A DNA stretch of 64,000 nt from Forficula auricularia (Eukaryota; Arthropoda; Insecta; Dermaptera; Forficulidae), in assembly GCA_024734495.1 (NCBI GenBank), contig JALMQS010000066.1:4927490-4991489 (forward strand), written 5' to 3'. Every line of letters starts with the position of its first letter. Positions within the stretch are counted from its first letter, which is position 1. The notes beneath the pieces are model-generated. The model was not told the origin of the DNA and did no database searches. It saw only the letters and a program-made list of their open reading frames with translations. Made by a program: the position numbers and the translations under genes. This document shows, one piece after another, positions 36,301 through 48,450 of the stretch.

Positions 36301-39300
36301 ACGGAACATTCGCTGACACAGATTTGCAGAAAGGAGAAGAAGAAGAATTTGACGGAAAAGTTTATAAACAATCATATGAGACAACAGAAACGATCCTCTT
36401 TGTTACATTGAAGAAATGACAGTATCACACAGAACCTCCAATTTTGCTTTCCATTAATTAATGAAGACTTTGAATAAATATTTATTGAAAGCACTAAAGG
36501 ATTTTATTGGAAACATTTTGTCCTCTTTGAATGCCTTCAAACGGGATGAATGTAATGGATAGAAAAAGAAGAATTTCAAACGAATGGCATTCGACTGATA
36601 AAATCTTTGAACCTCTGTTTCAGCTCTCCAAAAGATAACTTTTTGCCCAATCTATGCAAAGGTAGACAAACGCTCTGTGGCAGTCAAATCTTCAAAATAT
36701 CTATATGGGTCCCAGGACCGAATGACGAAATTATATCTGAAGGATTGTCTTGAAAGGGTACACAAAAATACCTGAATCTCATTGAGTCAAAGGCTGAAGT
36801 AAAGGGTGAAGGTGGTGAAGAGGTAGTAGCTGTGTTACTAAAGGATAGCCTGCTGATGCTTCTCATACCTACAAATGATAATAAATGAAACCATTTTTTA
36901 CAAAGAAGGTTGATTAGCTTTAAAAGACGGTCACAAGATGAAATTTATTTCTGTTTTTAGTTTTTCAAGCGATCTCTGAAGACTTCGAACGAATTTGACA
37001 AATGAAGATCCAATTGCACTTTCAGGTTCAAAAAAGAAGGCACAGTGCTGAAAATGATTTGAAAGATTCAATTCTGTGAGGAGATTTCTTGGATGCAATG
37101 AAATTATCATTGAATGCTTTTACAGAAACAGTTTATTCTGACAATGCAATGAGAAATATTTCAGAAGCTACAAAAATTGGCAAAATTTTGTGTTGAACAG
37201 AACTAAAGGCTAATCTCACCTTTGTGTTTGAAGATCAATTAAAGATGATCAACGAAGAATGGTGAAGAACCATCAGATGGATTTTGATGGCCTACCATAG
37301 TAACCATACAAAGAGCAGGAGGAACTGACTGAAATCCAAAGACGGATCAATTCATGATTGAGAAGAATCTACTCGCACGGGATTTTGAGTCACTTTGAAG
37401 GAATCCACGCTGAAGGATAGGAGGAACTGAATCAAACCCAAAAGACGATCACTGTGCAATTGAGAAGAACCATCGAGACAGATTTCGGATTGCTTTGAAG
37501 AAAAGGTCCAGTCATTAAAAGGAGGAACTGAATCTGAACCAAAAGACGCATTCTGAGAAGAACCGGACAGTCCATTTTGAGAAGGAATGGAAGAAATAAA
37601 AACCCCAATGAAGGTCGAAGAACTGACTCAAACGGCAGATCAACTTTTGTAAACGAACGGCTTGAAGAATGAAAAGAATGAAAAAGAAGAAATATTTCTG
37701 AATCATTTGAAAGCATTCCAAATATACAAAGAAGATTGAATAAATGGAACGAATGAAAGAATGACAAAGAAAAAGATGAAATGAATGACAGAATAATGAA
37801 GATTCAAAATATGCCATGAACATTTTCATCAGGCCTACAAAGATTAGTTTTTTGACATGAAGAATGGCGATCAAATCAGATATATGCGCTCACCAAAGCA
37901 GGAGAAGCTGAGGGAGGAAACCAAATGATTGAAACCAATTTAATAAAGAATTCAGATCTGTTTCATTGAATGCTGAACCTTCATATTTAGGAAGAAAAGT
38001 TTTTCACATCCCCAAGAAAATAACCACACCTAGAAGAAACAATGTTTGTAGTAAGAAGACAGAGAAGAAATTAAATCTACAGCAGAAACAATTTTTATTT
38101 TCTGGAGAACTAACTCGGCCATCCATTGTTTTTTATACTGCAGGAAGAAAAACCTGCTGGAGAATCTCCAAACCTGAAAATAAATGAGAACATACTACAG
38201 AAGAGAAGAGAAATTGGAGAGACTTACTGAAGAACTGAGAAAACAAGGAAATTCTGCTAGGCATAATGGACATGCAGATAGATTTTAACATTTCTGAAGA
38301 AGATGAGAAGAACCACAGCAATATGTGATAACTGAATTGAAACCAAAGAACCAATTAATTTGAATGAAGCATTTGGATAAGAACCCATGCAAATTCGAGC
38401 TAATGTATTGAACACATACAACCCTACCAAAATGGAAGAACTGAGACTGTGTCCAAAAGAATTAAATTCCTTGCAAAAACCAAACAAGCTGAGCTTTGTT
38501 GAAAATTCATAGTATAACTACCAGGCAATCAAAGGAAGAATGGATTTCAGCAATCCCAAAGGGAAGAGAAAATTTGTTTGCATCTGTTCAGCCTGAAAAA
38601 CGATGAATTCCCAGAGAAATGGGAGGATCAAAGGTAGAAACTAGAACCAAACCTGAATACAATGTTTCCACTGTGAGAGGTGCAAACCCACAAAGAAGAA
38701 CAAATTAAAACTCAGTCTAGTTTAATTATGTGAAGATATTCCCGTTTGCAATGCAAACAAATATTTACAAAGAGAAGTCGCAAGTAACTTGAATGGAAAG
38801 AAAGACTTAAACAGTGTTCCAAAGAAGGATTTTGTCATTGAATCAAAACTAGACGGAATTTTGAATGTCCTCATTAATAGCAGCAAAACTACCTTTATTA
38901 GTTGAAATAACCGAAATATGGATAAAGGCCAGTGAAGATTTGTGAAGTGGACTTTGTACTGTGATGAAGCCCACCGGAATTGGAAGTGGAGAAGACTGGA
39001 CATAGCCATTCTGAATCAAAAGCAAAAACTGGATACTTTACATTAATCCAAAGGCAGAATGAACTTTTTCTCTGCAAACTGGACGTTGATATATGAAGGA
39101 AGAAGCAGAAACTATCTGACTTTAATGTAGACCTGACAAGAAATTATTAAAGGATTTAACTGGTGAATGGCTGAACCTTAAAATTGAATTCATTCAACCC
39201 ACGGGCTGCTGAAATGTACATAGACACATTTGCAAATATATCAATCTATAAAATGAATCCAACATAATTAAATTAATTTTAAAATATACAAAACCCAAAT

Positions 39301-42300
39301 TAAACTTTTTAAAAAGCAAAAGACCCATGAATAGATGTATCTACTCATGAATGAACAGGAAATGAAGAAGGAAATATAAAGAACACAGGATACTGAAGAA
39401 GAGAGACAAAATGAATAACTCAGTCACTGCAATCAGCCTGAGCCAAAGTGTCCAACCAAAGTATGGGCAGTTCAATAGTGTTTAGATCTGAAACAAGAAA
39501 GGAAGAAGAGATAAAGATGAATGAAGAGAAAAGATGTTTGCATTTAATATTAGAGGCGAATGGATATCTTCTAACAAAGGTGATATTGAACCATATTAAT
39601 GAATGGCTGAAAACAAAGGATTTGTGGAGAATATACCAATGATTTGTTGAACCGCATATGATGAATGAGGTATCCAGAAGATGAAAATTTGAATGAATCG
39701 TAGCCTTCACCGGAAGCGAATAGCTAATTTAATTGAACGGAAGAATGAACCTTTGGGAGTCAAGAGGATTTCACTAGAATCGGCATTGAACATTGATTGC
39801 ATTCATTGAACCCATTGAACCTACTGTAGAAGAATGCGTAGGGGCAGAAAGAAATGCCATGAATGAATGTGAAAATAACTGAGGATCAAAGGAAACATAG
39901 AGAAAATCAGCAGAAAGGCCTCTGAAGGAAGCCATTCAAAGGAATTGAAGCAATGAAAAGACGATGAAAGAGAATTGTGATAAGATGTGTATATGAAATG
40001 TGGATACTCACTGAGCTGAAGCAACCAATCCCAAAGTTTCTAGTAGTGATTTTCAAATGCAGCGATGTTCTTACATATCAAACAGTTCTGAGACCATTTC
40101 TGATGAGACCATTAAAGGATAAAAGGAGATGAAGAAGAAGCTGAAGAGAATTTGTCAGGTGAATCCTCAAATAGAGTTTAACTGGATTTGTGGATCCGCA
40201 TTGTACTGCATAGAATGAAACAAGACAAGAAATAAACTCAATAAAGTGATATGTTTCAAATGGTATAAACTCATTAATGCTCAAAGATGATTCCAAACAA
40301 AGGCTAAAAGAGACCCAAAGAGAACTGAATGACATATAATGAGACAAGAGGAAGAGAAGAATAAGTTTAATGATGGAAATGAACATAAACAGCCCAATGA
40401 AGGTAAAGAGTAATGCTGAGAATAGTATCTTTGAAACACTGACTTAAAGAACAAAATTGATATGCAATCATGTTGAACTCTGAGTTGAATGCAGAATCAC
40501 AAAGGAAAATTTTCAAAGCCAAACTAGTAAATGAAGGCAAGAAACTAGCAGTACCTCCATGAAAGTTGAACTAGTTCCTGGAAACCTCAGAGAAGGGAAC
40601 TAGTTGTTATGAGAAACCATTACAAGTCCAAAGAATCCTTAATCCGAAATATCTGCATATGAAGAATGATATGACAGAATCTCAGAAGGACATTCATACA
40701 AATGTTTAAACTGTTTGTTTGAAGGATTTTCTGAGGCTGAATCCTGTCTCGGTGAAGTAGTATTCAAATTTACATAAGATGAGATTTATCTGCACAGCAA
40801 ACGGAAGAATAAACTGAATTTATGCAAACGAATGAACACAAAGAAATGAATTAATTCTGTTTGAAGCAAACTATGGGAAATATTTCGAAGAATGAGAATG
40901 AGCGCTTGATGATAAAAAGAGAATTTTTCTGAATGGACTTTAGGAGAAAGAGGGTGAAACTTCTCTATGCAAACTTGAATAGATGCAAACACACCTGAAA
41001 AGCTTCTACCGGGGGGGGAAGAATGTGATTATTTACGAAGGAAATCCTCAAACGGCCTGACAAATGGGAGATCCACAGAACTGTTCAAACACACACACAA
41101 CGAAACTTCAAGAAAATCAATCCAATACATATCCGAGTGTTTATGTTGAGTGCCAGTTTCTGTCCCTCCATAGGAAGAAATTCCATTAAAACGAAAGCAA
41201 TGGGAACTCAACTTTTCAAAAAGAGAACCAAAGGAATAGTGAAAGAGTTCATATCTACTCACCACAGAAGAATAATTCTATTTGATTTGAGCTGGGAACC
41301 GCCAGAATTTCTTTCTACCTTTATGAAGAAGAGATTTTGTTGTACTAACCAGATTAAGAAAATTGAAACCAACAATGGCAATGAAGGAATTTCAAAGGAT
41401 GAAAGGGAAGCATACCCTATTTAAGTGGAAATAATGATGAAAGGAAAAGTCAGAGCTGAGGGTATAAATGAGGCCTTGTTGAAATGCAAATGAAGAGAGA
41501 AGAATACAAACGAGAGAAAGGAAATAAAAGGAATTCATAGCTATGAAGAAACAATGGCATATTTTAAACAAGGGTCCATGTGTTAATCTTTAAAAAAATT
41601 ACTAGCAGAAAAGACAAAGAAAATAGCTAGCAGAAAAGGAATACAAAGGGCTTTGCACTGCAGCCAAAAGAGAAACGAATTGTCAATGTACAAGAATGCC
41701 CATCTAACCATGAGGGAACTTTTTTCAAAATGACACAAGAAGATGGGTTAAAATAACTAATTTACAAAGGGAAGGGCCTGAAAACATTTACAAAGGTAAA
41801 ATGCTCAAGATGGAGAGAAAGCTACAAACTAAGAATTGACACACATTTTTCACAATTTTTTGAAAAGCAAGAGAATCTACCAAGAAGGATGAATGCACCA
41901 ATAAAAGCTACAATGGAATCCAGACAAACAATGCAGACTGCATTAAGAGAAGAGAATCCAAACCAAATTAAAATGGCAGCCCAAAATGAAGGCAGACTGT
42001 TCATCCAAAGTGAATAAGGTAAGGGAAAGATGAATTTCACGGTTTAATTGGACCACTTTGTTCTGCTTCTTAGTAAAGAATTTGTAAATGATCTGCAACT
42101 GAAAGATTCAACAAGATATATGTGCTATCATGTCCAAGTTAGTTATCCATGAAGAAATCTACAAAGAGAACCCAGCAATTAAATCCAACAACAGAAAGGG
42201 AAGCAGAGTACTTTGAGAACCACGCTGAATGGGACGTAAATTCACTGAGTCAAAGGATTTTTTCAGAACAACTAGTTTGTTTATATGAGGATTTTTACCA

Positions 42301-43012
42301 AATGATTATCACACCACAAGTTCAATGAAACCATATTTAGCCAAAAGAAGAGATTGAAGAAGGAAGAGACGGTAGACAAAGACAGCATTATTTTGTAACT
42401 TCTTTGAAGCTTTTTTTGTGCACTCTGCAACGGAAGAAACACTCATTCGTAGAACCTGTGCAAATGTTGAAGAAAGCTTAGTAAACAGACAGGAAGATTA
42501 AATGAAAAAATTAAAAACCAAAACATCAGAAAGAAGGAAAAAGGTGATTGAAGGAAGCAAGAAGGCAGCGGAAGCTGAAAAGGCCACTTTTTCAAAAATG
42601 GAAGCAAACTAATCTGCATCTACAAGCAATTTTAAAACGAAATGTATTTTAAAAACTAAAAAATTTGTACACGTTGGATTTTTCAAGATGCAATGTAGAA
42701 GTAAAAATAAAAATGGTAGAAAAATACTGACAATGGCTAAAGTTGTATGTGCAGCGGCATTTTTCAGCTTGCGACGGGTAAATGCTTATAAAAAATGGCA
42801 GACAACAAGAAGTAATTAATGAAGTAAAAAAGAAAGATAAAAAATTATAAAGAAGAAGTAAAAATATTAAGAAGTCATCATGTTAGGCTTATCGGTAAAT
42901 GGTATAGTAGGTGCCAAAATGGCTAAAATGATGTATATCAGCGAGAAGTGATGAGCAGTAGTGTCGAGAGAAGATGCAAACGATTTCAAAAAGAGAGTAC
43001 TTTATCGGACGA
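30391..43012. other. Scrambled, purine-skewed collinear copy of 1,636-16,525 (probable assembly artefact)
   Basis: The block is rich in A and G on the + strand (words such as gaagaa, atgaa, ccaaag) and poor in T, unlike its flanks. It aligns in order with 1,636-16,525. Anchors (left/right): 2,169/30,812; 3,667/32,067; 4,113/32,453; 7,854/35,411; 12,348/38,995; 12,661/39,271; 15,396/41,579; 15,723/41,824; 16,231/42,214; 16,441/42,374. The offset falls steadily from about 28,640 to 25,930. Even the LINE at 7,200-7,990 is recognisable near 35,411. Both edges fall inside repeats, not at element ends. The many short minus-strand frames, rich in Phe, Leu and Ser, follow from the base skew. No gene is called here. 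Confidence 0.8.
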
Positions 43013-43290
43013 ATTTTTTTTTTTTTTTTTTTTTTTTTTGTGCCTATGTTACCTCATATCTCCGCCAATTGTCAACCGATTTTGAAAATTTTTTTTGCAT
43101 TGGGTCCAGTCTAGCTTCCGATTGGTCCCATTTTTTTTTCGATTTTTTTTCATAGGTATTAGACCTTTTTTATTAGGTTTGTTTAGGTTTGTTTAGACCT
43201 AACCTCTTTGTTTATGAACCGATTTCGATGGTTCTTTTTTTATCCGAAAGGGGGTGTCTTAGGGATGGTGTCATATTAATTTGGTCAAGT
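43013..43290 (-). repeat. ACCGACTTC-family repeat, - orientation
   Basis: T-run at 43,013-43,039, then gttacctcatatctccgcca, ttccgattggtccc, atgaaccgatttcgatgg and ggggtgtcttagggatggtg. It is the inverse of 1,636-2,030. Confidence 0.7.
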
Positions 43291-43356
43291 TCTGATGATA
43301 TAATCACTATTAATAACATCACTAAAAAGAGAAAAATAAAAATTTTTAAGAAAAAA

Positions 43357-43713
43357 TAAAAACCGACTTCAAAAATTAAGTGCAACAAATATAAAAATAC
43401 ACTAAAAGGTATAAAATAATTATTATCTTATTTAGTTACAACTAAACGACGAAATATTAACACGAAATTACTTTTTGAAGTTGGTGCCAAACATATACCT
43501 TTTATGAATCGCACTCGACGGATCTTACTTAGTACGTTTGGCGGGTACGCTCGCTTATAGGTATAGTTTGTTTGGCACCGACTTTAAAAGTAATTTCGTG
43601 TTAATATTTCGTCGTTTAGTTGTAACTAAATAAGATAATAATTATTTTATACCTTTTAGTGTATTTTTATATTTGTTGCACTTAATTTTTTGAAGTCGGT
43701 TTTTATTTTTTTC
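43357..43713. mobile_element. ACCGACTTC foldback, copy 2
   Basis: Same palindrome as 29,806-30,219. On its left side, 43,270-43,350 is the inverse of 30,222-30,390 (tgatgttattaatagtga, cttgaccaaattaatat), so the whole flank is inverted relative to copy 1. Confidence 0.8.
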
Positions 43714-43728
43714 TTAAAAATTTTTCCA

Positions 43729-44483
43729 ACTTTTCGATACCACTTTTTAGTACGATTTCTCTTTCTCATCAAAATAGGCCTCAATTCCACTCAGCTGACT
43801 GTCTTTTGGATTCTGGTGTGTAATAGTGAAGCCATGTCTCATCCATTGTCACATATCGACGATAGAATTTCATTATATTGCGGTTTAACAGCGCCAAACA
43901 CTCCTCTGAAGCATCGATTCGTTGTTGTTTTTGGTCGACTGTGAGCTCACGTGGCACCCACTTTGCACAGAACTTTCGCATGTTCGTTTAAAATGGTAAA
44001 AACACTACCATCTGATATCTTTAGAATGTCAGCTAGCTCGTGCACCTTCAATTTGCGATCGTTCATAACCAATTTGTGAATTTTGTTTTATGTTTTCTGG
44101 AATAACAGCCTCTTTTGGACGTCCACTGCGCTCTACATCATTTGTGCTGGTACCACAACGTTTAAATTCAGAAATCCAGTTCTCTACCATTTGTCTCGAT
44201 GGAGCAGAGTTCGGATAATGTTTATCAAGCCATTGTTTGGTTTCCACTGTATTTTTTTCATCAAAAAGCAATGCTTTATTAAAACTAGAAATTCACTTTT
44301 TCCCATTTTTTTTTCAATAACAAAAGTTGCTTCACACAAAATGCTATAACTCACGAATCAATTGTCAGATTGCTGTCAATTTATAGACGTATCGTTTGAA
44401 GGTTAGTACTAAATAAAAATCATAAGGAAAAAATTCTAGTAATGCCATCTATGTGTCATCCTACGGACTTATTGAATGACCTA
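43729..44483 (-). pseudogene. mariner transposase, internally deleted and frameshifted
   Basis: Read on the minus strand, the terminal repeat (taggtcattcaataagtccg, ending near 44,483) is followed by a transposase start at 44,306 (MGKSEFLVLIKHCFL), a one-base frameshift, then NTVETKQWLDKHYPNSAP and DVERSGRPKEAVIPENIK: the N-terminal helix-turn-helix region of mariner transposases. After another disruption comes KWVPRELTVDQKQQR and VTMDETWLHYYTPES, which contains the first catalytic Asp of the D,D34D triad. The frame then jumps to IEAYFDEKEKSY near 43,770, close to the protein's C-terminus, so about half of the catalytic domain with the other two Asp residues is missing. The far terminal repeat is replaced by the foldback ending at 43,713. 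It encodes nothing functional. Family length is usually about 345 residues. Confidence 0.85.
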
Positions 44484-44559
44484 ATATAATCCAATTATTT
44501 AGCTTCTAATAGCTTTTGTTTTAACTGAAAAATTAATATGTTTAAGAATAAGATAAATT

Positions 44560-44700
44560 AAAAAAGATAGAATGTTTCGTATAATAATATCAGACAATTG
44601 AGTTGAAGAATAAGTCGCTGAAGAAGTTGCAACTAGAGTGACGAAACGTCCATCTTATTCAATATAAAACTCTGAATTTAATTTATTTATTCAATTTCTT
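44560..44700 (+). mobile_element. Penelope-like fragment with hammerhead-like motif
   Basis: Contains the ribozyme-like core described next and an A/T-rich tail. A partly decayed inverted copy of the GAAAC end (atgtttcgta) is just upstream. Confidence 0.5.
44618..44650 (+). ncRNA. hammerhead ribozyme candidate with long stem I
   Basis: CTGAAGA (44,618-44,624), stem II GTTGC/GTGAC, GAAACGTC (44,643-44,650). Flanks gaataag and cttattc pair over 7 bp with a two-base internal mismatch before the core, as in natural type I hammerheads. Helix III is the self-complementary ACGU without a loop, so a dimer would be needed. Confidence 0.6.
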
Positions 44701-45587
44701 AAGATCTTATAAATTAATTAAATTATGGATAGGATTCACCAAACAATCATCATAATATGCTACTGTTAATAAATCCCAAAGTTTAATCGTGGCCGGTTTC
44801 ATATGTATACTTATGTGACAGTAACAGAATAACACATATGTTTTCTTTCAATAAGTAAATATGGTAGGGTCAATTTTCTTAGTAGGTATAAGGGTAACTT
44901 CAACCAGTGGAAATATTGCGGCTCGTATATGTAATTCCTCATATATATTTTCCTTAAACATTTTTCTGACCAAGATACAAGCAATAGAAATTTTATCTTC
45001 ACCTAAAACGAGTTGATTTGATGCATACTTATAAGCCTTATTCTGGTGAATGCACTATAGAAGGAGGACTAATAATGCTCGATAATAAAATATTTTATTA
45101 GCATTTAATTTTGCTGCGTAAGGGCTTGAAGTTGAAGAGCCCCTCAAGCAATAAAAATGTCAAATCGAATTAAACTGTTACAAATAAAAAAAAGGAGAGC
45201 ATGCAATTAAATAAAATACGAATCTAAGTTTCCCAAACTGCTTGCTTCTGCTGGTTGTTTTCCTTTAAAACCTAAAATTGTTATGGCAAAAAAAGTTGGG
45301 GAAAATACATAATAATCTTGGGTATTAAAGGGATTAATGAAGACAGGAAAAAATTAAATTAGGGTTAATATCTCTCAAAAGATATTTAATGCATTCTAAT
45401 AAAATCTAATGAATTAACCAAAAAGGTTAAAAACCTTTTCAAGATTCCATACGCCTTTCACAAAATGAGAGAGTGGCTCATTTTGGAAATACAAACATAA
45501 AGACACCAGACTGATCTTTTTACGACCCTCTGTTATTGGGGTATTCAGACAGACAGAATCGCTAAAATTCAGATGAATAAAATTCTT

Positions 45588-45618
<31 letters not shown>

Positions 45619-45970
45619 ACATTTTGGACATAACTATTTCCGAAAGAGAAAAAACAAATTTTCAAGTGAATTCTATGCTCGGGTTGCCCGGCATGCGCAG
45701 ACATATATTAAAAGGAAATATTATAAAAGTTATTACGTTTCAATCATTTTTTTTTAATAATCTATAATATATAATATATATGGTATATATAATACATGTA
45801 AGTGTGATTTGGTTGTAGGGACCGCTATAACTCCTCAACTCACCTCAGCAGCCCCATGGGGTATGATACCCCTCCATGCCCTATCCATGAAGAAGGTTTC
45901 GGTTTGGAACTGCAGGGCTGGTTTCGGTGATATAGGTGACAAAATAGGGCATCGCAACAATTTCAATGGG
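44701..45970. other. No gene recognised; T-run 45,596-45,618
   Basis: AT-rich. The lead-in 45,808-45,960 to the tandem array is GC-richer but has no supported frame. Confidence 0.45.
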
Positions 45971-46610
45971 CTAAACACAAATAATTTGGATTTAATTAAT
46001 TTTTCTGCACACCCCTTCACTCCTAAAGGGTCACTATCCCTAATTTAACTCTCGGCTTAAGTAGATTATTTCTTGCAGATTCAGGGACAATTTTAATGCG
46101 CTAAACACAAATAATTTGGATTGAATTAATTTTTCTGAATACCCCTTCACCCCTAAAGGGTCACTATCCCTAATTTAACTCTCGGCTTAAGTAGATTATT
46201 TCTTGCAGATTCAGGGACAATTTCATTCAATGCGCTAAACACAAATAATTTGGATTGAATTAATTTTTCTAAACACCCCTTCACACCTAAAGGGTCACTA
46301 CCCCTGATTTAACTCTCTGTTTAAGTAGATTATTTCTTGTAGATTCTGGGACGATTTCAATGCGCTAAACACAAATAATTTGGATTGAATTAATCTTTCT
46401 AAACAGCCTTTCAGCATCACTACCCCTAATTTAGCATTCGGGTTAAGTAGATGATTTCTTGCAGATTCTAAGACAATGTCAATGCCCTAAGCATAAATAT
46501 GGAATGAATTTGATTTTCTGAGAACCACTTTCACCCCCTAAAGGAATGGAATAACCCTCATTTAGGTTTCCGATTAAATGGATGATTTTTCCAGATTCTA
46601 AGACAATTAC
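45971..46610 (+). repeat. Tandem array, five units of about 122-134 bp
   Basis: ctaaacacaaataatttgga starts units at 45,971, 46,101, 46,235 and 46,365, and a degenerate one at 46,487. Each contains aaagggtcactatccctaat and tagattatttcttgcagatt. Divergence increases to the right, towards the Helitron. Confidence 0.85.
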
Positions 46611-46633
46611 AAGGTCAAACCTTCAAAACTATA

Positions 46634-47275
46634 TCCTATATATGTTATAATAAAAATGAAAAGTTGTCGCTTTTTTGTTTGCTCAGACCCAAATTTTGCA
46701 CATTTAATCTTTAAAATCATATAAATGAAGTTTTTTTTAAGGATTTTTCAAAATTGGATCCCTAACTACTTAAAAACTACTCTTTTATCAGCAAAATTTA
46801 AAATTTTTAAAAAAGTATTTATTCCAATGATTCCGCTAATATCTACCGAACTGCCGTTTCAATTCAAAAGACTGCAATTTCCAGTAAGATTAACATTTAG
46901 TATCACTATAAATAAGGCACAAGGACAAACATTAAGATATTGTGGTATTAATTTAAAAGAATCGTGCTTTCTCACGGTAGGAATATGTAGCTTGATCTAT
47001 AGTGGGAAATCTAAAGAATTTATATATCTATTCACCAAATAATAAGATGACAAATGTAATTCATAAGCAAGTATTGTAAAAAGTAAGAAATAAAGAGAAA
47101 ACAAAATTAAATAAAAAGCAGAGTTTTCTTTCACTAAATTAAATGCAATTGTATTGAGAATATGATGATTTAGTTTAGCCTTATAATTTCTGTACTTAAA
47201 GGTTTATTTTTTTAATTCACATTTGAAAGGGGCTGGCTGGATTTGATCGAGCGAAGCGGGGGTAACTCCGGCTAG
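46634..47275 (+). mobile_element. Non-autonomous Helitron
   Basis: Begins tcctatatatgttataataa (Helitron 5' TC end), ends cgggggtaactccggCTAG with the short 3' hairpin CGGGG-gtaa-CTCCG before CTAG, and sits between A (46,633) and T (47,276). All three are Helitron hallmarks. It carries a helicase remnant. Confidence 0.85.
46725..47042 (+). pseudogene. Helitron Rep/Helicase C-terminal remnant
   Basis: A 105-codon frame includes IPMIPLISTELPFQFKRLQF followed by PVRLTFSITINKAQGQTL and YCGINLKESCF. This is the last part of the Pif1-like helicase of Helitrons, with the conserved TINKAQGQ motif near residues 64-71. The Rep nuclease and all earlier helicase motifs are absent, so the frame is a leftover of internal deletion in a once autonomous element. 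In family members the sequence GQLYVACSR would follow; here it is degraded (TVGICSLIYSGKSKEF) and the frame stops just before the 3' end of the element. The N-terminal about 30 residues are probably not part of the original protein. Confidence 0.85.
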
Positions 47276-47579
47276 TAAGGGAATAAAAACAACATTTTTT
47301 TACTGGAAAATGCTTTTCGCAAAATGATTCATTGTAACATTAGTTAGATACAATTGATATTATAGACCGAGCTAGTAAACATTTTGGACGATTATTTCAG
47401 AATGCAAATCACATACTAAAAAACTAAAGATTTGAGCATCTTTTTTTGAAAATAGTTAGAATGTTTTTCAAAAAATCAGCTCAGGTTCAGATTAACCAAT
47501 ATATTTTAAAAGAGAAAGAATTTAATCTTTATGACAGATTATAAGATTTTAGTAGAAATATTTTTAAATTGCGATATCA

Positions 47580-47690
47580 GAGGCGATTCATCCCCTCAAG
47601 AGTCGAACCTGAGAACTAACATGCTTTCCGGGCAGTCAGCTCACACCCTCGAGACAAAAAACCTCTCTCTGAATCGCAATATATTATATA
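47580..47690 (-). repeat. tRNA-like SINE remnant
   Basis: On the minus strand tgtgagctgactgcccgg and ggttcgactcttg resemble pol III A- and B-boxes. No clear tail. Confidence 0.35.
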
Positions 47691-47924
47691 AGCAGAGAAA
47701 TTTTTTACTCCATTCTTCTATATTGAAAATATCCCATACTGTAGTGTGATCAGCACACATCCCAAAAGAGAAATTCTTACTCGCCGAATCTAGTCGTTTT
47801 TAGGGGTAAATGACCACTGAAGATGTCAAAAATATTGTAAAATCAAGTCATTTCAACATAGTTAAATTTGATTACAGGGCATTCCCAATGTCACTATTTA
47901 CTATTTAATATGAAAGGCAGAACG

Positions 47925-48060
47925 ATAGCCCAGTGGTTAAGGGGCTCTGAACCGCCCCCCCCCCTCCAATTTACAGAAGAGCCTAAATTTTACGCAGCCT
48001 TGAAGAAGGGGTGACGAATCGATTGCCTATATCCAGGCGTATGGTGGGTACAAGGCTAGA
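47925..48060 (+). repeat. tRNA-like SINE remnant
   Basis: tagcccagtggttaagg is A-box like. The B-box is not recognisable. Related to the next one by the head sequence. Confidence 0.35.
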
Positions 48061-48450
48061 ATTTCTCTTAAGGAATAATCTAAATATTTTTAAATATTGC
48101 TTAGTAATAATAATATCCTATACAAATAAATTTACGTATAATAAATCTATATGTCTATGTATGAGCTTTTCATAGGCCAATCCAATTAAGTCTATAAACC
48201 ATAAAAATGCTGTTTTTTAAATCCCAAATTCATTAGAAAACAATTTCAAAGGAAATGAAATGAAGGCTCTTATGATAAAAACAAGAGCTAGGAGTTTTGT
48301 ACAAAAATAATAAACCAAATTTGTTAGTAGAACCTTCTTCTAAATTTTGGAGATCTAATGTAACCCTGAACTCTCTACCCCATCCAGATCCTAGCCCCTC
48401 CCCCAATAATCACCTTTTGATAATATAATTTATTTACTGATACTTTTTAG
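48061..48450. other. Probable intron, no other feature
   Basis: AT-rich. Ends in a pyrimidine-rich tract and tttttag, the acceptor of the exon at 48,451. Confidence 0.5.

Noticed and set aside
30361..42040. Many short minus-strand frames in the purine-skewed block, some with apparent hydrophobic segments
   Set aside because: They arise from low T on the + strand, have no domain, and the block is probably not genuine sequence.
45971..46610. Tandem array as a CRISPR array
   Set aside because: Units are contiguous and diverged with no constant repeat plus unique spacer pattern, and the context is eukaryotic.
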